In this document: piece by piece, positions 8,904-16,772 of the stretch
Layout: each line of letters starts with the position of its first letter
Position numbering within the stretch: position 1 is the stretch's first letter
Source of the DNA: Desulfotruncus arcticus DSM 17038
Lineage (GTDB): Bacteria > Bacillota > Desulfotomaculia > Desulfotomaculales > Desulfallaceae
NCBI RefSeq assembly: GCF_900113335.1
Contig: NZ_FOOX01000001.1
Span: 372,001-436,000, forward strand
DNA: 64,000 nucleotides
Reading direction: 5' to 3'
Made by a program: the position numbers and the translations under genes
Notes under the pieces: model-generated
Database searches by the model: none
The model's input: the letters and a program-made list of their open reading frames with translations, nothing else
Told to the model about the DNA's origin: nothing

Positions 8904-9500
8904 ATGAAAATTGTGCTGGCCACCCATAATGAGGGAAAATTACGGGAACTGCGCCAGTTACTGTCTGGATCAGGTTTTGATGTTGTTTCCCTTGCCAATT
9001 ATCCTGACGTCCCCGAAGTTATTGAAGACGGAGATACTTTTGAGGCCAATGCTATTAAAAAGGGAGTTGAAACAGCCGCTGCCACAGGCGAAATTGCCCT
9101 GGCAGATGACTCGGGGCTGGAAGTTGACTATCTCAACAACGCACCCGGGGTTCATTCCGCCCGTTTTGCCGGCCCGGAACGGGATGACAACGCCAACAAT
9201 CAAAAATTGCTGCAGTTATTGAAAGGCGTGCCCCCGGAAAAGAGAACCGCAAGGTTTCGGTGTGTTATTGCGGTTGCCACCCCGGGAGGCAAAGTCGCCA
9301 CGGTAGACGGTTCATGTGAGGGGATAATTGAAACGCAGCCCAGTGGCAGCGGGGGCTTTGGCTATGACCCTTTGTTTTTAGTCCCGGAATACGGAAAAAC
9401 ATTTGCTGAATTGGATGCGGAAAACAAAAATGCTGTCAGCCACCGCGGCCGTGCATTAAAAAAAGTAAATTCCATACTTAAAGATATAATCGGAGATTGA
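8904..9500 (+). CDS. rdgB: XTP/dITP diphosphatase (RdgB/HAM1)
   Basis: A 198-residue nucleotide pyrophosphatase that removes non-canonical purine triphosphates (XTP, dITP, ITP). The N-terminus KIVLATHNEGKLREL and the motifs ALADDSGLEVD, GVHSARFAG, GGFGYDPLF and SHRGRAL are diagnostic. I choose ATG at 8904, eight bases after GGGAGG, over the in-frame TTG at 8889 that lies inside the end of rph. The stop overlaps the region before the phosphoesterase gene. Confidence 0.96.
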   Translation: MKIVLATHNEGKLRELRQLLSGSGFDVVSLANYPDVPEVIEDGDTFEANAIKKGVETAAATGEIALADDSGLEVDYLNNAPGVHSARFAGPERDDNANNQKLLQLLKGVPPEKRTARFRCVIAVATPGGKVATVDGSCEGIIETQPSGSGGFGYDPLFLVPEYGKTFAELDAENKNAVSHRGRALKKVNSILKDIIGD

Positions 9501-9529
9501 TTTTATTTAAGAGGCTGGAGGAAATATAT

Positions 9530-10006
9530 TTGAAAATTGGAGTGATAAGTGACACACATGGCTTAACCAGTGCAGCAATTAAAGCCGTTAACAAAATGGG
9601 GGCAATTGATGCACTGGTTCATGCGGGAGACCATTATAGCGACGCAAAACAATTGGAATCATTTGTAAAAATACCGGTTTATGCCGTGCGGGGCAATTGC
9701 GATCCCTACAGCGCCGGGCAAGAGGATTTAACAGTAACTATCGGCGGTTATAGAATTTTTATTACCCACGGACATTTATACCAGGCTAAAAGCACGCTGC
9801 AGCTGTTGTTTTATCGAGCCCGGGTGCTTGGAGTAAATATAGTCATTTTTGGTCATACTCATATTCCTCTGGTAACCAGTGAAAACAATATATTAATGTT
9901 TAACCCCGGCAGTACAACCAAACCCCAGCCAGGTTATAAAGCAAGTTTTGGCCTGATTAATATAACATCCCAGGGAGTAACAGGAGAAACCTTTGAGCTG
10001 GGATGA
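9530..10006 (+). CDS. YfcE/MJ0936-type metallophosphoesterase
   Basis: A 158-residue calcineurin-like phosphodiesterase. All metal motifs are present: SDTHG near the start, HAGDH, RGNCD, THGH and FGHTH. I choose TTG at 9530, eight bases after GGAGG; the longer frame from 9497 would add residues that do not match the family. It is the last gene of the rph-rdgB operon. The natural substrate of this family is generally unknown. Confidence 0.9.
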   Translation: MKIGVISDTHGLTSAAIKAVNKMGAIDALVHAGDHYSDAKQLESFVKIPVYAVRGNCDPYSAGQEDLTVTIGGYRIFITHGHLYQAKSTLQLLFYRARVLGVNIVIFGHTHIPLVTSENNILMFNPGSTTKPQPGYKASFGLINITSQGVTGETFELG

Positions 10007-10120
10007 ATGCCAAAGTCAATAGTTTGGTCTGATATACTCAAACTGAATAAACAGTTTATAAAAACAAAAAACTGTTGCAGAATAAAAGACAAATTTTAAT
10101 AAAATGGTTGTAAATATAAA

Positions 10121-10166
10121 AGATTGCAAAGAGACCTTCCTGAACCGGAAGGTCTCTTTGCAATCT
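10121..10166 (-). terminator. Terminator of the tRNA operon
   Basis: A perfect 20-bp stem (10121-10140 with 10147-10166) and six-base loop start two bases after the CCA end of tRNA-Leu on the minus strand, followed by a T-rich tail (complement of 10112-10120). It may also end the plus-strand rph operon. Confidence 0.8.
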
Positions 10167-10167
10167 T

Positions 10168-10251
10168 TGGTGCGGGCGAGAGGATTTGAACCTCCACGAG
10201 TTGCCCCACTGGATCCTAAGTCCAGCGCGTCTGCCGTTCCGCCACGCCCGC
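10168..10251 (-). tRNA. tRNA-Leu (anticodon UAG)
   Basis: Cloverleaf on the minus strand with acceptor GCGGGCG pairing CGCCCGC, a leucine-type extended variable arm, the T-loop GGTTCAAATCC, and anticodon loop CTTAGGA. CCA is encoded (10168-10170). It is the last of a three-tRNA operon. Confidence 0.95.
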
Positions 10252-10340
10252 AAGTACAATTTGGTTTAATTTACGCTTTACATTTTAACATGCCAGTTCT
10301 CAGCTGGTCAAGAAAAAAACCCGCAATTACTTGGGGTTAT

Positions 10341-10417
10341 TGGCCTCCCGGGAGGGATTCGAACCCCCGACCCACGGATTAGAAGTCCGTTGCTCTGTCC
10401 AGCTGAGCTACCGGGAG
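10341..10417 (-). tRNA. tRNA-Arg (anticodon UCU)
   Basis: Cloverleaf on the minus strand with acceptor CTCCCGG pairing CCGGGAG, anticodon loop CTTCTAA, T-loop GGTTCGAATCC, and an encoded CCA (10341-10343). Middle gene of the tRNA operon. Confidence 0.95.
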
Positions 10418-10424
10418 ATAAATA

Positions 10425-10498
10425 TGGAGCGGGTGATGGGAATCGAACCCACGCGACTGGCTTGGAAGGCCAGGGCTCTACCATTGAGCTACACCCGC
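10425..10498 (-). tRNA. tRNA-Gly (anticodon UCC)
   Basis: Cloverleaf on the minus strand with acceptor GCGGGTG pairing CACCCGC, anticodon loop CTTCCAA, T-loop GGTTCGATTCC, discriminator T and an encoded CCA (10425-10427). First gene of the tRNA operon. Confidence 0.95.
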
Positions 10499-10536
10499 CC
10501 AGTAACTAAGAGTATTGAATTAAAGCGAACAATAGT

Positions 10537-10565
10537 ATTATACAAGAAAAAGACACCGGAGTCAA
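10537..10565 (-). promoter_or_regulatory. SigA-type promoter of the tRNA operon
   Basis: On the minus strand, TTGACT (10565-10560), a 17-base spacer and TATAAT (10542-10537) lie about 40 bases before tRNA-Gly. Spacing and near-consensus boxes fit the housekeeping sigma factor. Confidence 0.75.
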
Positions 10566-10995
10566 AAAGAATTTTTTGGATTTCGCATTATTCATGTTAC
10601 CACATAAAAGTGTCTATTAGTATAACATTTTAACGGCATAAATCAAGCCCTTGGCCAGCTTAACAATAAATTAACAAAACTATAAAAGCATTAAATTACT
10701 TAATAAGTATGCTAATTATACCTTTTAATACCATTTCATTTGTTGATTTGGAGGAATATTTTTGCTTTATTTTTTAACTTTTGTTCGATATAATGAAGGT
10801 ATTACGCTGTTGATAATTATACTAGCAAAGAATAACAGCGAAACAAACATTTAGTATTAGCGAAAAGTATATGCATTTTTTTACATTTATAAAAAGTATT
10901 TTTACAGGAAGGTATACTATTTTATAAATGTATTCTATAATTTAGTCAACTAGATTCGAGCTTTTATTATATATTTTACGGGGGAGGGTAAGTGG
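10566..10995. other. AT-rich intergenic region between the tRNA operon and hdrC
   Basis: About 430 bases, strongly AT-rich, with no ORF or clear hairpin. It must hold the hdrCBA promoter; several TATAAT-like hexamers are present (for example near 10790 and 10935), but none has a convincing -35 box at the right distance. A GGGGGAGGG ribosome site for hdrC sits at its end. Confidence 0.5.
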
Positions 10996-11532
10996 GTGAG
11001 TTTTATCAATACCGAAAAAAAGAATTTTTTTAATGAAGTTAAAGAGAAAAGTGGCCAACCTATTGAACTATGCTATCAATGCCAAAAATGCGCATCTGGT
11101 TGCATTGCCACTGAGTACGCCGACTATTATCCCAACGAAATATTGCGCATGGTGCAATTTGGACAAAAAGACCGTGTTTTAGGCTGCTCCAGCATCTGGA
11201 TCTGCTCCAGCTGTGAAACCTGCGGCGCACGATGTCCAAATGGTATTAACATTGCTGAAGTAATGGACACGCTAAAAGAGATATCCATACGTGAAGGCAA
11301 GGTAAAAGAAAAAAACATTAACCTGTTCCATAATGTTTTTCTAGGTTCGGTAAAATCCTTCGGGCGAGTACATGAAGGAAGCATGATGGCGATTTATAAG
11401 ATTAAGAGCGGGGACCTAATGTCAGATCTTGATATTGGCTTAAAAATGTTTAGAAAAGGTAAAATGCCCTTATTGCCGCATAGAGTGAAAGCCAAGGGTA
11501 AAATTAAAAGTATTTTTGAAAAAACAGTTTGA
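10996..11532 (+). CDS. hdrC: Heterodisulfide reductase subunit C-like iron-sulfur protein
   Basis: A 178-residue protein with two [4Fe-4S] motifs: C26-x2-C29-x2-C32-x3-C36 and C70-x2-C73-x2-C76-x3-C80-P. HdrC relays electrons between the flavoprotein HdrA and the HdrB active site. The start is GTG at 10996 behind GGGGAGGG. It is the first gene of hdrCBA. Sulfate reducers and acetogens of this group carry such clusters, with Hdr working with ferredoxin, NADH or hydrogenase partners. No methyl-viologen hydrogenase (mvh) or flox genes adjoin here, so the partner is unknown. Confidence 0.92.
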   Translation: MSFINTEKKNFFNEVKEKSGQPIELCYQCQKCASGCIATEYADYYPNEILRMVQFGQKDRVLGCSSIWICSSCETCGARCPNGINIAEVMDTLKEISIREGKVKEKNINLFHNVFLGSVKSFGRVHEGSMMAIYKIKSGDLMSDLDIGLKMFRKGKMPLLPHRVKAKGKIKSIFEKTV

Positions 11533-11602
11533 TATTTACTAGCTAAAAAATATAACCATTTGGTTAATTATTTAATATTCAAGGGAAAGGGGTATACTCA
11601 AA

Positions 11603-12457
11603 TTGAAACTTTCCTATTTTCCAGGATGCTCTTTAGGTTCCACCGCCAAAGAGTATGACATGTCAGCCAGGGCTATTTGCCAAGCTTTGGGAATTGATTT
11701 GGTAGAATTAAAGGATTGGGTATGCTGCGGGGCTACTTCAGCTCACAGCACCAACCATTTATTATCAATCGCTCTGCCTTCCCGCAATCTGGCTTTAGCT
11801 CAGGAAGCCGGAGTGGACCTGGCCGTTCCCTGTTCCGCTTGTTACAGCCGGGTTAAAAAAGCCGATTATGCTATGCGGAACAATGATGATATGCGCAATG
11901 AAGTGGAGAAGATCGTTGATTTTAAGTATAACGGCAAAGTAAATGTTTACTCATTAATTGAAGCTTTGGTAAGTACGGTAGGAGTGGATACCATAGCCAA
12001 AAGCGTCAAGAAACCCCTCAAAGGCTTGAAAGTTGTTTGTTTCTATGGTTGCTTACTGGTAAGGCCGCACGAGGTTACTTGTTTTGACAATAAGGAAAAT
12101 CCAGTCTCGCTAGACAATGTGATGAAAGCTCTTGGTGCAGAAGTTATGCCTTGGTCCTATAAAACTGATTGCTGTGGCGCAAACCTGGGTTTGACTTCCA
12201 GCAGTGTGGTACAGGGAATGGTCGGACGGTTGCTGGATGCTGCCAAAGAGGCAGGCGCTATGGCAATAGTTACAGCTTGTCCACTGTGCCAATCCAACCT
12301 CGAAATGCGAAGGAAGGAATACAGCACCGAATTACCTGCGTTTTATTTCACTGAACTAATAGGCATGGCCATGGATTTGCCTGATTGCAACAAATGGTTT
12401 AACCTGCATTTAATCGACCCGAAACCATTATTGCAATCGCTTTCTCTGGCAGGCTAA
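11603..12457 (+). CDS. hdrB: Heterodisulfide reductase subunit B-like protein (CCG domains)
   Basis: A 284-residue protein with two CCG domains. Both Cys clusters are complete: C9, C41-C42-G and C77-x2-C80 in the first half, and C150, C190-C191-G and C226-x2-C229 in the second. In methanogen HdrB these hold the two non-cubane [4Fe-4S] clusters that reduce a disulfide. The start is TTG at 11603 behind AAAGGGG. It lies between hdrC and hdrA in one operon. The true disulfide substrate in such bacteria is not known. Confidence 0.93.
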   Translation: MKLSYFPGCSLGSTAKEYDMSARAICQALGIDLVELKDWVCCGATSAHSTNHLLSIALPSRNLALAQEAGVDLAVPCSACYSRVKKADYAMRNNDDMRNEVEKIVDFKYNGKVNVYSLIEALVSTVGVDTIAKSVKKPLKGLKVVCFYGCLLVRPHEVTCFDNKENPVSLDNVMKALGAEVMPWSYKTDCCGANLGLTSSSVVQGMVGRLLDAAKEAGAMAIVTACPLCQSNLEMRRKEYSTELPAFYFTELIGMAMDLPDCNKWFNLHLIDPKPLLQSLSLAG

Positions 12458-12485
12458 TTTTGGATAATGGAGGTCTGGTGTAACA

Positions 12486-15400
12486 TTGAAAAAGAACAAT
12501 TCCAATAAAAACGTTGTTGGTTCTGTGTTGATTATTGGAGCTGGGATAAGTGGAATGCAGTCCGCCCTGGACCTGGCAGAAGTGGGGTACAAGGTTTACA
12601 TTGTCGAGAAAACTCCGGCAATAGGTGGACGTATGCCCATGCTTGACAAGACTTTCCCCACCAATGACTGTTCCATGTGTATTCTTTCTCCAAAATTAGT
12701 CGAGTGTGGCCGCCACCGTAATATTGACATCCTTACCTGCTCCGATATTACCGGTCTCAAAGGACAAGCAGGAAATTACACTGTTACGGTAAATAAACGG
12801 CCCCGTTACGTGGACCCCGAAAAGTGTCTGGGTTGCGGTTCCTGCACGGAAGCATGTCCGGTAAAGGTACCCAATGAATTTAACCAGCTTTTAAACAATC
12901 GTAAAGCTATTTACAAGCTTTACCCCCAGGCATATCCCAATGCTTATATCATAGATGCAACAAAATGTTTAAAACACAAAAACCCCAAGGCTTGCGGCAA
13001 ATGTATCAAGGCTTGTCCCGTAGGTGCCATTGACCATAACATGCAACCTGAAACTGTAGAGCTAAACATTGGGGCCATTATACTTTGCCCGGGCTATGAG
13101 CTGTTTGACGCTGAGCTGCGCGGTGAATACGGCTACGGCGTTTACGATAATGTGGTGACCAGTTTGCAGTTCGAGCGCATGTTGAGCGCGTCGGGACCTT
13201 ACGAAGGCCATGTTCAGACGGCCAACGGCACCGAACCTAAAAAAATAGCTTTTATTCAGTGTGTTGGTTCCCGTGACGTTTCATTATGTAATGGCTACTG
13301 TTCATCAGTATGCTGCATGTATGCAACCAAAGAGGCTGTTATTGCCAAGGAACACGTTCATGGTTTGGAAACCACCATTTTTAATATGGATATACGGGCC
13401 TTTGGTAAAGATTATGAAAAATATTATAATCGCGCCAAAGATGAATATGGTGTCCGATATGTCAAATGCATGATATCTTCTGTCAAAGAATTACAGCAAA
13501 CCAAGGAATTACGGGTAAGATACCGTAATCCCGAAGGTAAAATGACGGAAGAAGACTTTGATATGCTTGTGTTATCGGTGGGCTTGAAGCCTACCAGCGA
13601 CACTCTTGAACTGGCCAAGACCCTGGGCGTGGAATTAAATCAGTATAATTTCTGCCAGTTAAAAGACCTTACCGGAGTTGAGACGTCACGCGAAGGTATT
13701 TATGTAGCTGGCGTATTCAGTGGTCCCAAAGATATTCCTGAAACCGTAATGCAAGCCAGCGCCGCTGCAGGTGACACTGCTGCATTTTTAGCATCTGCCC
13801 GCAACACGCTGGTTTCTGAGAGGGAGTTTCCGGAAGAGAAAGATGTTGGCAGCGAGGAACCAAGGCTGGGCGTATTTGTATGCCACTGTGGGATTAACAT
13901 TGCCGGTGTAGTAGATGTTCCATCGGTTGTCGAGCATGTAAAAACTTTACCCCATGTGGTTTATGCCACCAACAATTTATACGCTTGCTCACAGGACAGC
14001 CAGGCGGCCATGAAGGAATTGATCGAAGAACACAAGCTGAACCGAATTGTGGTAGCCTCCTGCAGTCCCCGTACGCACAAACCATTATTCCAGGAAACCT
14101 TACGGGAGGCTGGATTAAATCCAAACCTGTTTGAAATGGCTAATATTAGAGACCAATGTTCATGGGTGCATATGCATGAACCCGAAAAAGCAACCCAAAA
14201 AGCCAAAGACCTGGTTAGTATGGCCGTGTCCAAGGCTGCCTTGCTGCAGCCAGTGCATAGTGTCAAGGTAAGTGTAACCAACAACGCACTGGTAATCGGC
14301 GGCGGGATTTCCGGCATGGTTGCCGCCACCAGTCTGTCTAAACAAGGTTACAAAGTTAGCTTACTGGAAAAAAGCGACCAACTGGGAGGAACAGCACGTA
14401 GAATTAATGAAGGTTTTAACGGCGAAGACATTCAGGGATACATGCAAAGTTTAATCAATACTGTCAAGAATGACCAGCTAATTGAAGTATATACCGGTAG
14501 TGATATTGTTGAAGTGTCGGGCTATGCCGGCAATTTTAGCACCAAACTTGCTTCAGGCATGGAGATTAAACATGGTGCCACTATTATTGCCACCGGAGCG
14601 GAAGAAGCCAAGCCTGACGAGTATATGTACGGTCAGGACCAGCGGGTGTTAACCCAGTTGGAGCTTGACGAGGCCATTGCCGCCCAAGATCCAAAAGTTA
14701 AAAATGCCCAAAATATTGTTATGATTCAATGTGTTGGCTCACGTGAAGAAGGCAGGCCTTATTGCAGCCGCATATGCTGCACCAAAACAATGAAACTTGC
14801 TCTAAAGGTTAAAGAGCTTAACCCTGACGCTACTATCTTTGTCTTATACCGGGATATTAGAACCTATAGCTTTAATGAGGATTATTACCGGGAAGCCAGG
14901 TCCAAAGGTGTACTCTTTATCCGTTATGAAGTTGACAAAAAGCCGTCGGTGGAACTGGTTGGCGGCAATGGCAACAGTATCTTGCAGGTTTCTTTTAAGG
15001 ATCATATTTTGGGTGAAGATATCAACCTTGATACCGACTTATTGGTGTTGGCGGCACCTATTACACCTTCTGAGTCAAACCCGAAACTTTCACAGCTGTT
15101 CAAATTACCGCTCAACCCTGATCAATTTTTCCAGGAAGCGCACATGAAACTGCGCCCTGTTGATTTTGCGTCAGATGGCGTTTACATGTGCGGCCTGGCC
15201 CATGGCCCCAAAAATATTGAGGAGAGCATCGCCCAGGCCAAAGCCGCAGCAGGTCGCGCAACCAGCATATTAAGCCACGAATCGCTGGAATCCAAAGGTG
15301 TTGTGGCAGTTGTTGATCCGGACAAATGCGCGGCATGTCTTACCTGTGTCCGGTTATGCCCCTTTAAAGCCCCAAGAATTAACGATAAGCATGTGGCCGA

Positions 15401-15539
15401 AATAGAGGCTGTCATTTGTCAGGGCTGCGGGACCTGTGCCGGTGAGTGCCCCAATAAGGCAATTACCCTGCAGTGTTATAGCGATAAGCAATTGACTGCG
15501 GCTGTAGACGGTTTGTTCCAGCTAGCGCAGAACGTTTAA
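12486..15539 (+). CDS. hdrA: Double-length HdrA-like FAD/iron-sulfur protein
   Basis: A 1017-residue cytosolic flavoprotein. Residues 1-455 form one HdrA/QmoA-type unit: FAD site GAGISG at 18-23, the Cys motif NDCSMCILSPKLVECG, and two ferredoxin-like Cys groups at about 110-175. From about 462 a canonical HdrA begins: N-terminal domain FVCHCGINIAG, second FAD site GGGISGM near 602, the CVGSREEGRPYCSRICC motif, and a C-terminal 2x[4Fe-4S] ferredoxin at about 944-1005. HdrA bifurcates electrons in methanogens; a fused second flavin unit suggests an intramolecular electron chain. The start is TTG at 12486. A terminator follows the stop. Confidence 0.92.
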   Translation: MKKNNSNKNVVGSVLIIGAGISGMQSALDLAEVGYKVYIVEKTPAIGGRMPMLDKTFPTNDCSMCILSPKLVECGRHRNIDILTCSDITGLKGQAGNYTVTVNKRPRYVDPEKCLGCGSCTEACPVKVPNEFNQLLNNRKAIYKLYPQAYPNAYIIDATKCLKHKNPKACGKCIKACPVGAIDHNMQPETVELNIGAIILCPGYELFDAELRGEYGYGVYDNVVTSLQFERMLSASGPYEGHVQTANGTEPKKIAFIQCVGSRDVSLCNGYCSSVCCMYATKEAVIAKEHVHGLETTIFNMDIRAFGKDYEKYYNRAKDEYGVRYVKCMISSVKELQQTKELRVRYRNPEGKMTEEDFDMLVLSVGLKPTSDTLELAKTLGVELNQYNFCQLKDLTGVETSREGIYVAGVFSGPKDIPETVMQASAAAGDTAAFLASARNTLVSEREFPEEKDVGSEEPRLGVFVCHCGINIAGVVDVPSVVEHVKTLPHVVYATNNLYACSQDSQAAMKELIEEHKLNRIVVASCSPRTHKPLFQETLREAGLNPNLFEMANIRDQCSWVHMHEPEKATQKAKDLVSMAVSKAALLQPVHSVKVSVTNNALVIGGGISGMVAATSLSKQGYKVSLLEKSDQLGGTARRINEGFNGEDIQGYMQSLINTVKNDQLIEVYTGSDIVEVSGYAGNFSTKLASGMEIKHGATIIATGAEEAKPDEYMYGQDQRVLTQLELDEAIAAQDPKVKNAQNIVMIQCVGSREEGRPYCSRICCTKTMKLALKVKELNPDATIFVLYRDIRTYSFNEDYYREARSKGVLFIRYEVDKKPSVELVGGNGNSILQVSFKDHILGEDINLDTDLLVLAAPITPSESNPKLSQLFKLPLNPDQFFQEAHMKLRPVDFASDGVYMCGLAHGPKNIEESIAQAKAAAGRATSILSHESLESKGVVAVVDPDKCAACLTCVRLCPFKAPRINDKHVAEIEAVICQGCGTCAGECPNKAITLQCYSDKQLTAAVDGLFQLAQNV

Positions 15540-15540
15540 A

Positions 15541-15573
15541 AAAGAACCGGGTTTAAACCCCGGTTCTTTTTTT
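15541..15573. terminator. Terminator between hdrA and the macrodomain gene
   Basis: An 11-bp stem (15541-15551 with 15559-15569) has A-run and T-run flanks and lies between two converging genes, so it probably works in both directions. Confidence 0.85.
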
Positions 15574-15590
15574 CTTTACTGTTACTGTTA

Positions 15591-16145
15591 TTATGTATTT
15601 AGTCGGAGGTTTCGCTCCCAGGCTTGCTGGTAAACTTGTAGATCCCTGTCACTAAACAAAACAAATCTTATCTCTTGTGGAATTCGGTTCTCCTTTACAA
15701 ATTCCAACAGTGTTTTTACCGCTATTTGAGCAGCCTCCGCAATGGGAAATCTGTAGGCCCCCGTACTAATGGAAGGGAAAGCTATGCTGCCAATACCATT
15801 TTCCCTGGCCAGGTTAAGGCTATTCCCATAAGCATTTTGCAATAATCCGGCTTCACCATTACTCCCTCCGTACCATATCGGGCCGACGGTGTGGATTACA
15901 TATCGGGCAGCTAAATTTCCACCTGAAGTTATAACAGCTTCTCCCGTGGGACACCCTCCCCGTTTGGCCCTGATCTGCTTACACTCTTCAAGTATTTGAG
16001 GACCTCCGGCCCTGTGTATGGCTCCGTCCACACCTCCTCCGCCAAGCAAGCCGGAATTGGCGGCATTTACAATTGCCTCAGTATCCTGTTCAGTGATATC
16101 TCCCTGCAAAACCATAATACAGGTTGCATTAACTGTAAATTTCAA
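15591..16145 (-). CDS. Macrodomain protein (O-acetyl-ADP-ribose deacetylase type)
   Basis: A protein of about 184 residues with one macrodomain, the fold that binds ADP-ribose and removes O-acetyl or ADP-ribosyl groups. Motifs: GDIT, AIVNAANSGLLGGGGVDGAIHRAGG and SISTGAYRFP. I choose TTG at 16145, eight bases after GGAGG; the GTG at 16154 falls inside that ribosome site, and TTG at 16148 is also possible. A sirtuin gene, whose product O-acetyl-ADP-ribose could be a substrate, lies about 10 kb away; a link is only a suggestion. Confidence 0.9.
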   Translation of the reverse strand: MKFTVNATCIMVLQGDITEQDTEAIVNAANSGLLGGGGVDGAIHRAGGPQILEECKQIRAKRGGCPTGEAVITSGGNLAARYVIHTVGPIWYGGSNGEAGLLQNAYGNSLNLARENGIGSIAFPSISTGAYRFPIAEAAQIAVKTLLEFVKENRIPQEIRFVLFSDRDLQVYQQAWERNLRLNT

Positions 16146-16253
16146 CAAAAGCACCTCCAGAGAAATTATATTAAGTGTTACTTCCCGTACTTGACTTAAG
16201 CAAATACTCAGTTATATTAAAAGAAAAATGAGGTAGAAAGCAGGTGTTTTAAT

Positions 16254-16481
16254 ATGGCAGAAATCAAAGGAGTTTTATATCATCAAGATACCGGTGAGGT
16301 TCACGTAACGAACCACTTTAATATTCCCATTTTGGTGAAGGAGTGGGCCTGAATCTGCAACACCAAGAAGGCCCAGGGCTGGGCTTTTTATCCTGTAACA
16401 GATGTAAATAAGGACTTGAAAAAAGTCAATGACAAGTGGTATGTGCCTGACGAAGTATTGAAAAAGAACCATAACCGCTAG
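16254..16481 (+). CDS. Small ORF with one in-frame TGA (selenoprotein candidate or broken gene)
   Basis: Starting at ATG 16254 after AGGTG, the frame runs 32 codons to TGA at 16350-16352, then continues without another stop for 42 codons to TAG at 16479-16481. The part after TGA has protein-like composition (for example GWAFYPVTDVNKDL and KWYVPDEVLKKN), as if the frame is, or was, coding throughout. The TGA sits one residue before I-C, giving W-A-U-I-C. About 16-35 bases downstream, AAGGCCCA and TGGGCTTT can pair around a GGGC loop, within the general limits of a bacterial SECIS. The family is not recognised. A recent nonsense mutation or sequencing error is an equal alternative. Confidence 0.45.
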
Positions 16482-16678
16482 TCTTTATTACTGTCATTAC
16501 GCTTTTTATCTGAGATTCTTTTCAATATGCCGCTGCATAATATGGCTACTAAAACTCCTGCGGCCATGCTCTTATTCTCGGATACGCTTGCCCAAGTTGA
16601 TAAGAGATAATAAGTAAAAACAGATAAAAATACGGTAATAAACATGGGCAAAAACGTTTTGCTTCTCATATTTGGCAC
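16478..16678 (-). CDS. Small two-helix membrane protein of unknown function
   Basis: A predicted protein of up to 66 residues with two hydrophobic segments (about 10-30 and 38-52) and a charged C-terminus (KRISDKKRNDSNKD). The start may be GTG at 16678 or ATG at 16669; AAAGGA upstream suits the second a little better. Its end overlaps the end of the TGA-containing ORF by four bases in convergent orientation. No family is recognised. Confidence 0.5.
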   Translation of the reverse strand: MPNMRSKTFLPMFITVFLSVFTYYLLSTWASVSENKSMAAGVLVAILCSGILKRISDKKRNDSNKD

Positions 16679-16708
16679 ATTCCTTTAAAGAGGTTTTTAA
16701 GATAAATG

Positions 16709-16748
16709 TAGTCGGTGGAGAAAACCTATCAGTTTGTCCCACCGACTA
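16709..16748 (-). terminator. Possible terminator hairpin after thrC
   Basis: A perfect 10-bp inverted repeat (16709-16718 with 16739-16748) with a 20-base loop lies just after the thrC stop. There is no proper T-run, so termination is uncertain. Confidence 0.35.
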
Positions 16749-16772
16749 TATTTAAAGCTATCAAGAAACCTA

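Noticed and set aside
10104..10633. Short plus-strand ORFs with ARGFEPP and REGFEPP peptides
   Set aside because: They are translations of the antisense of the three tRNA genes, a well-known artefact.
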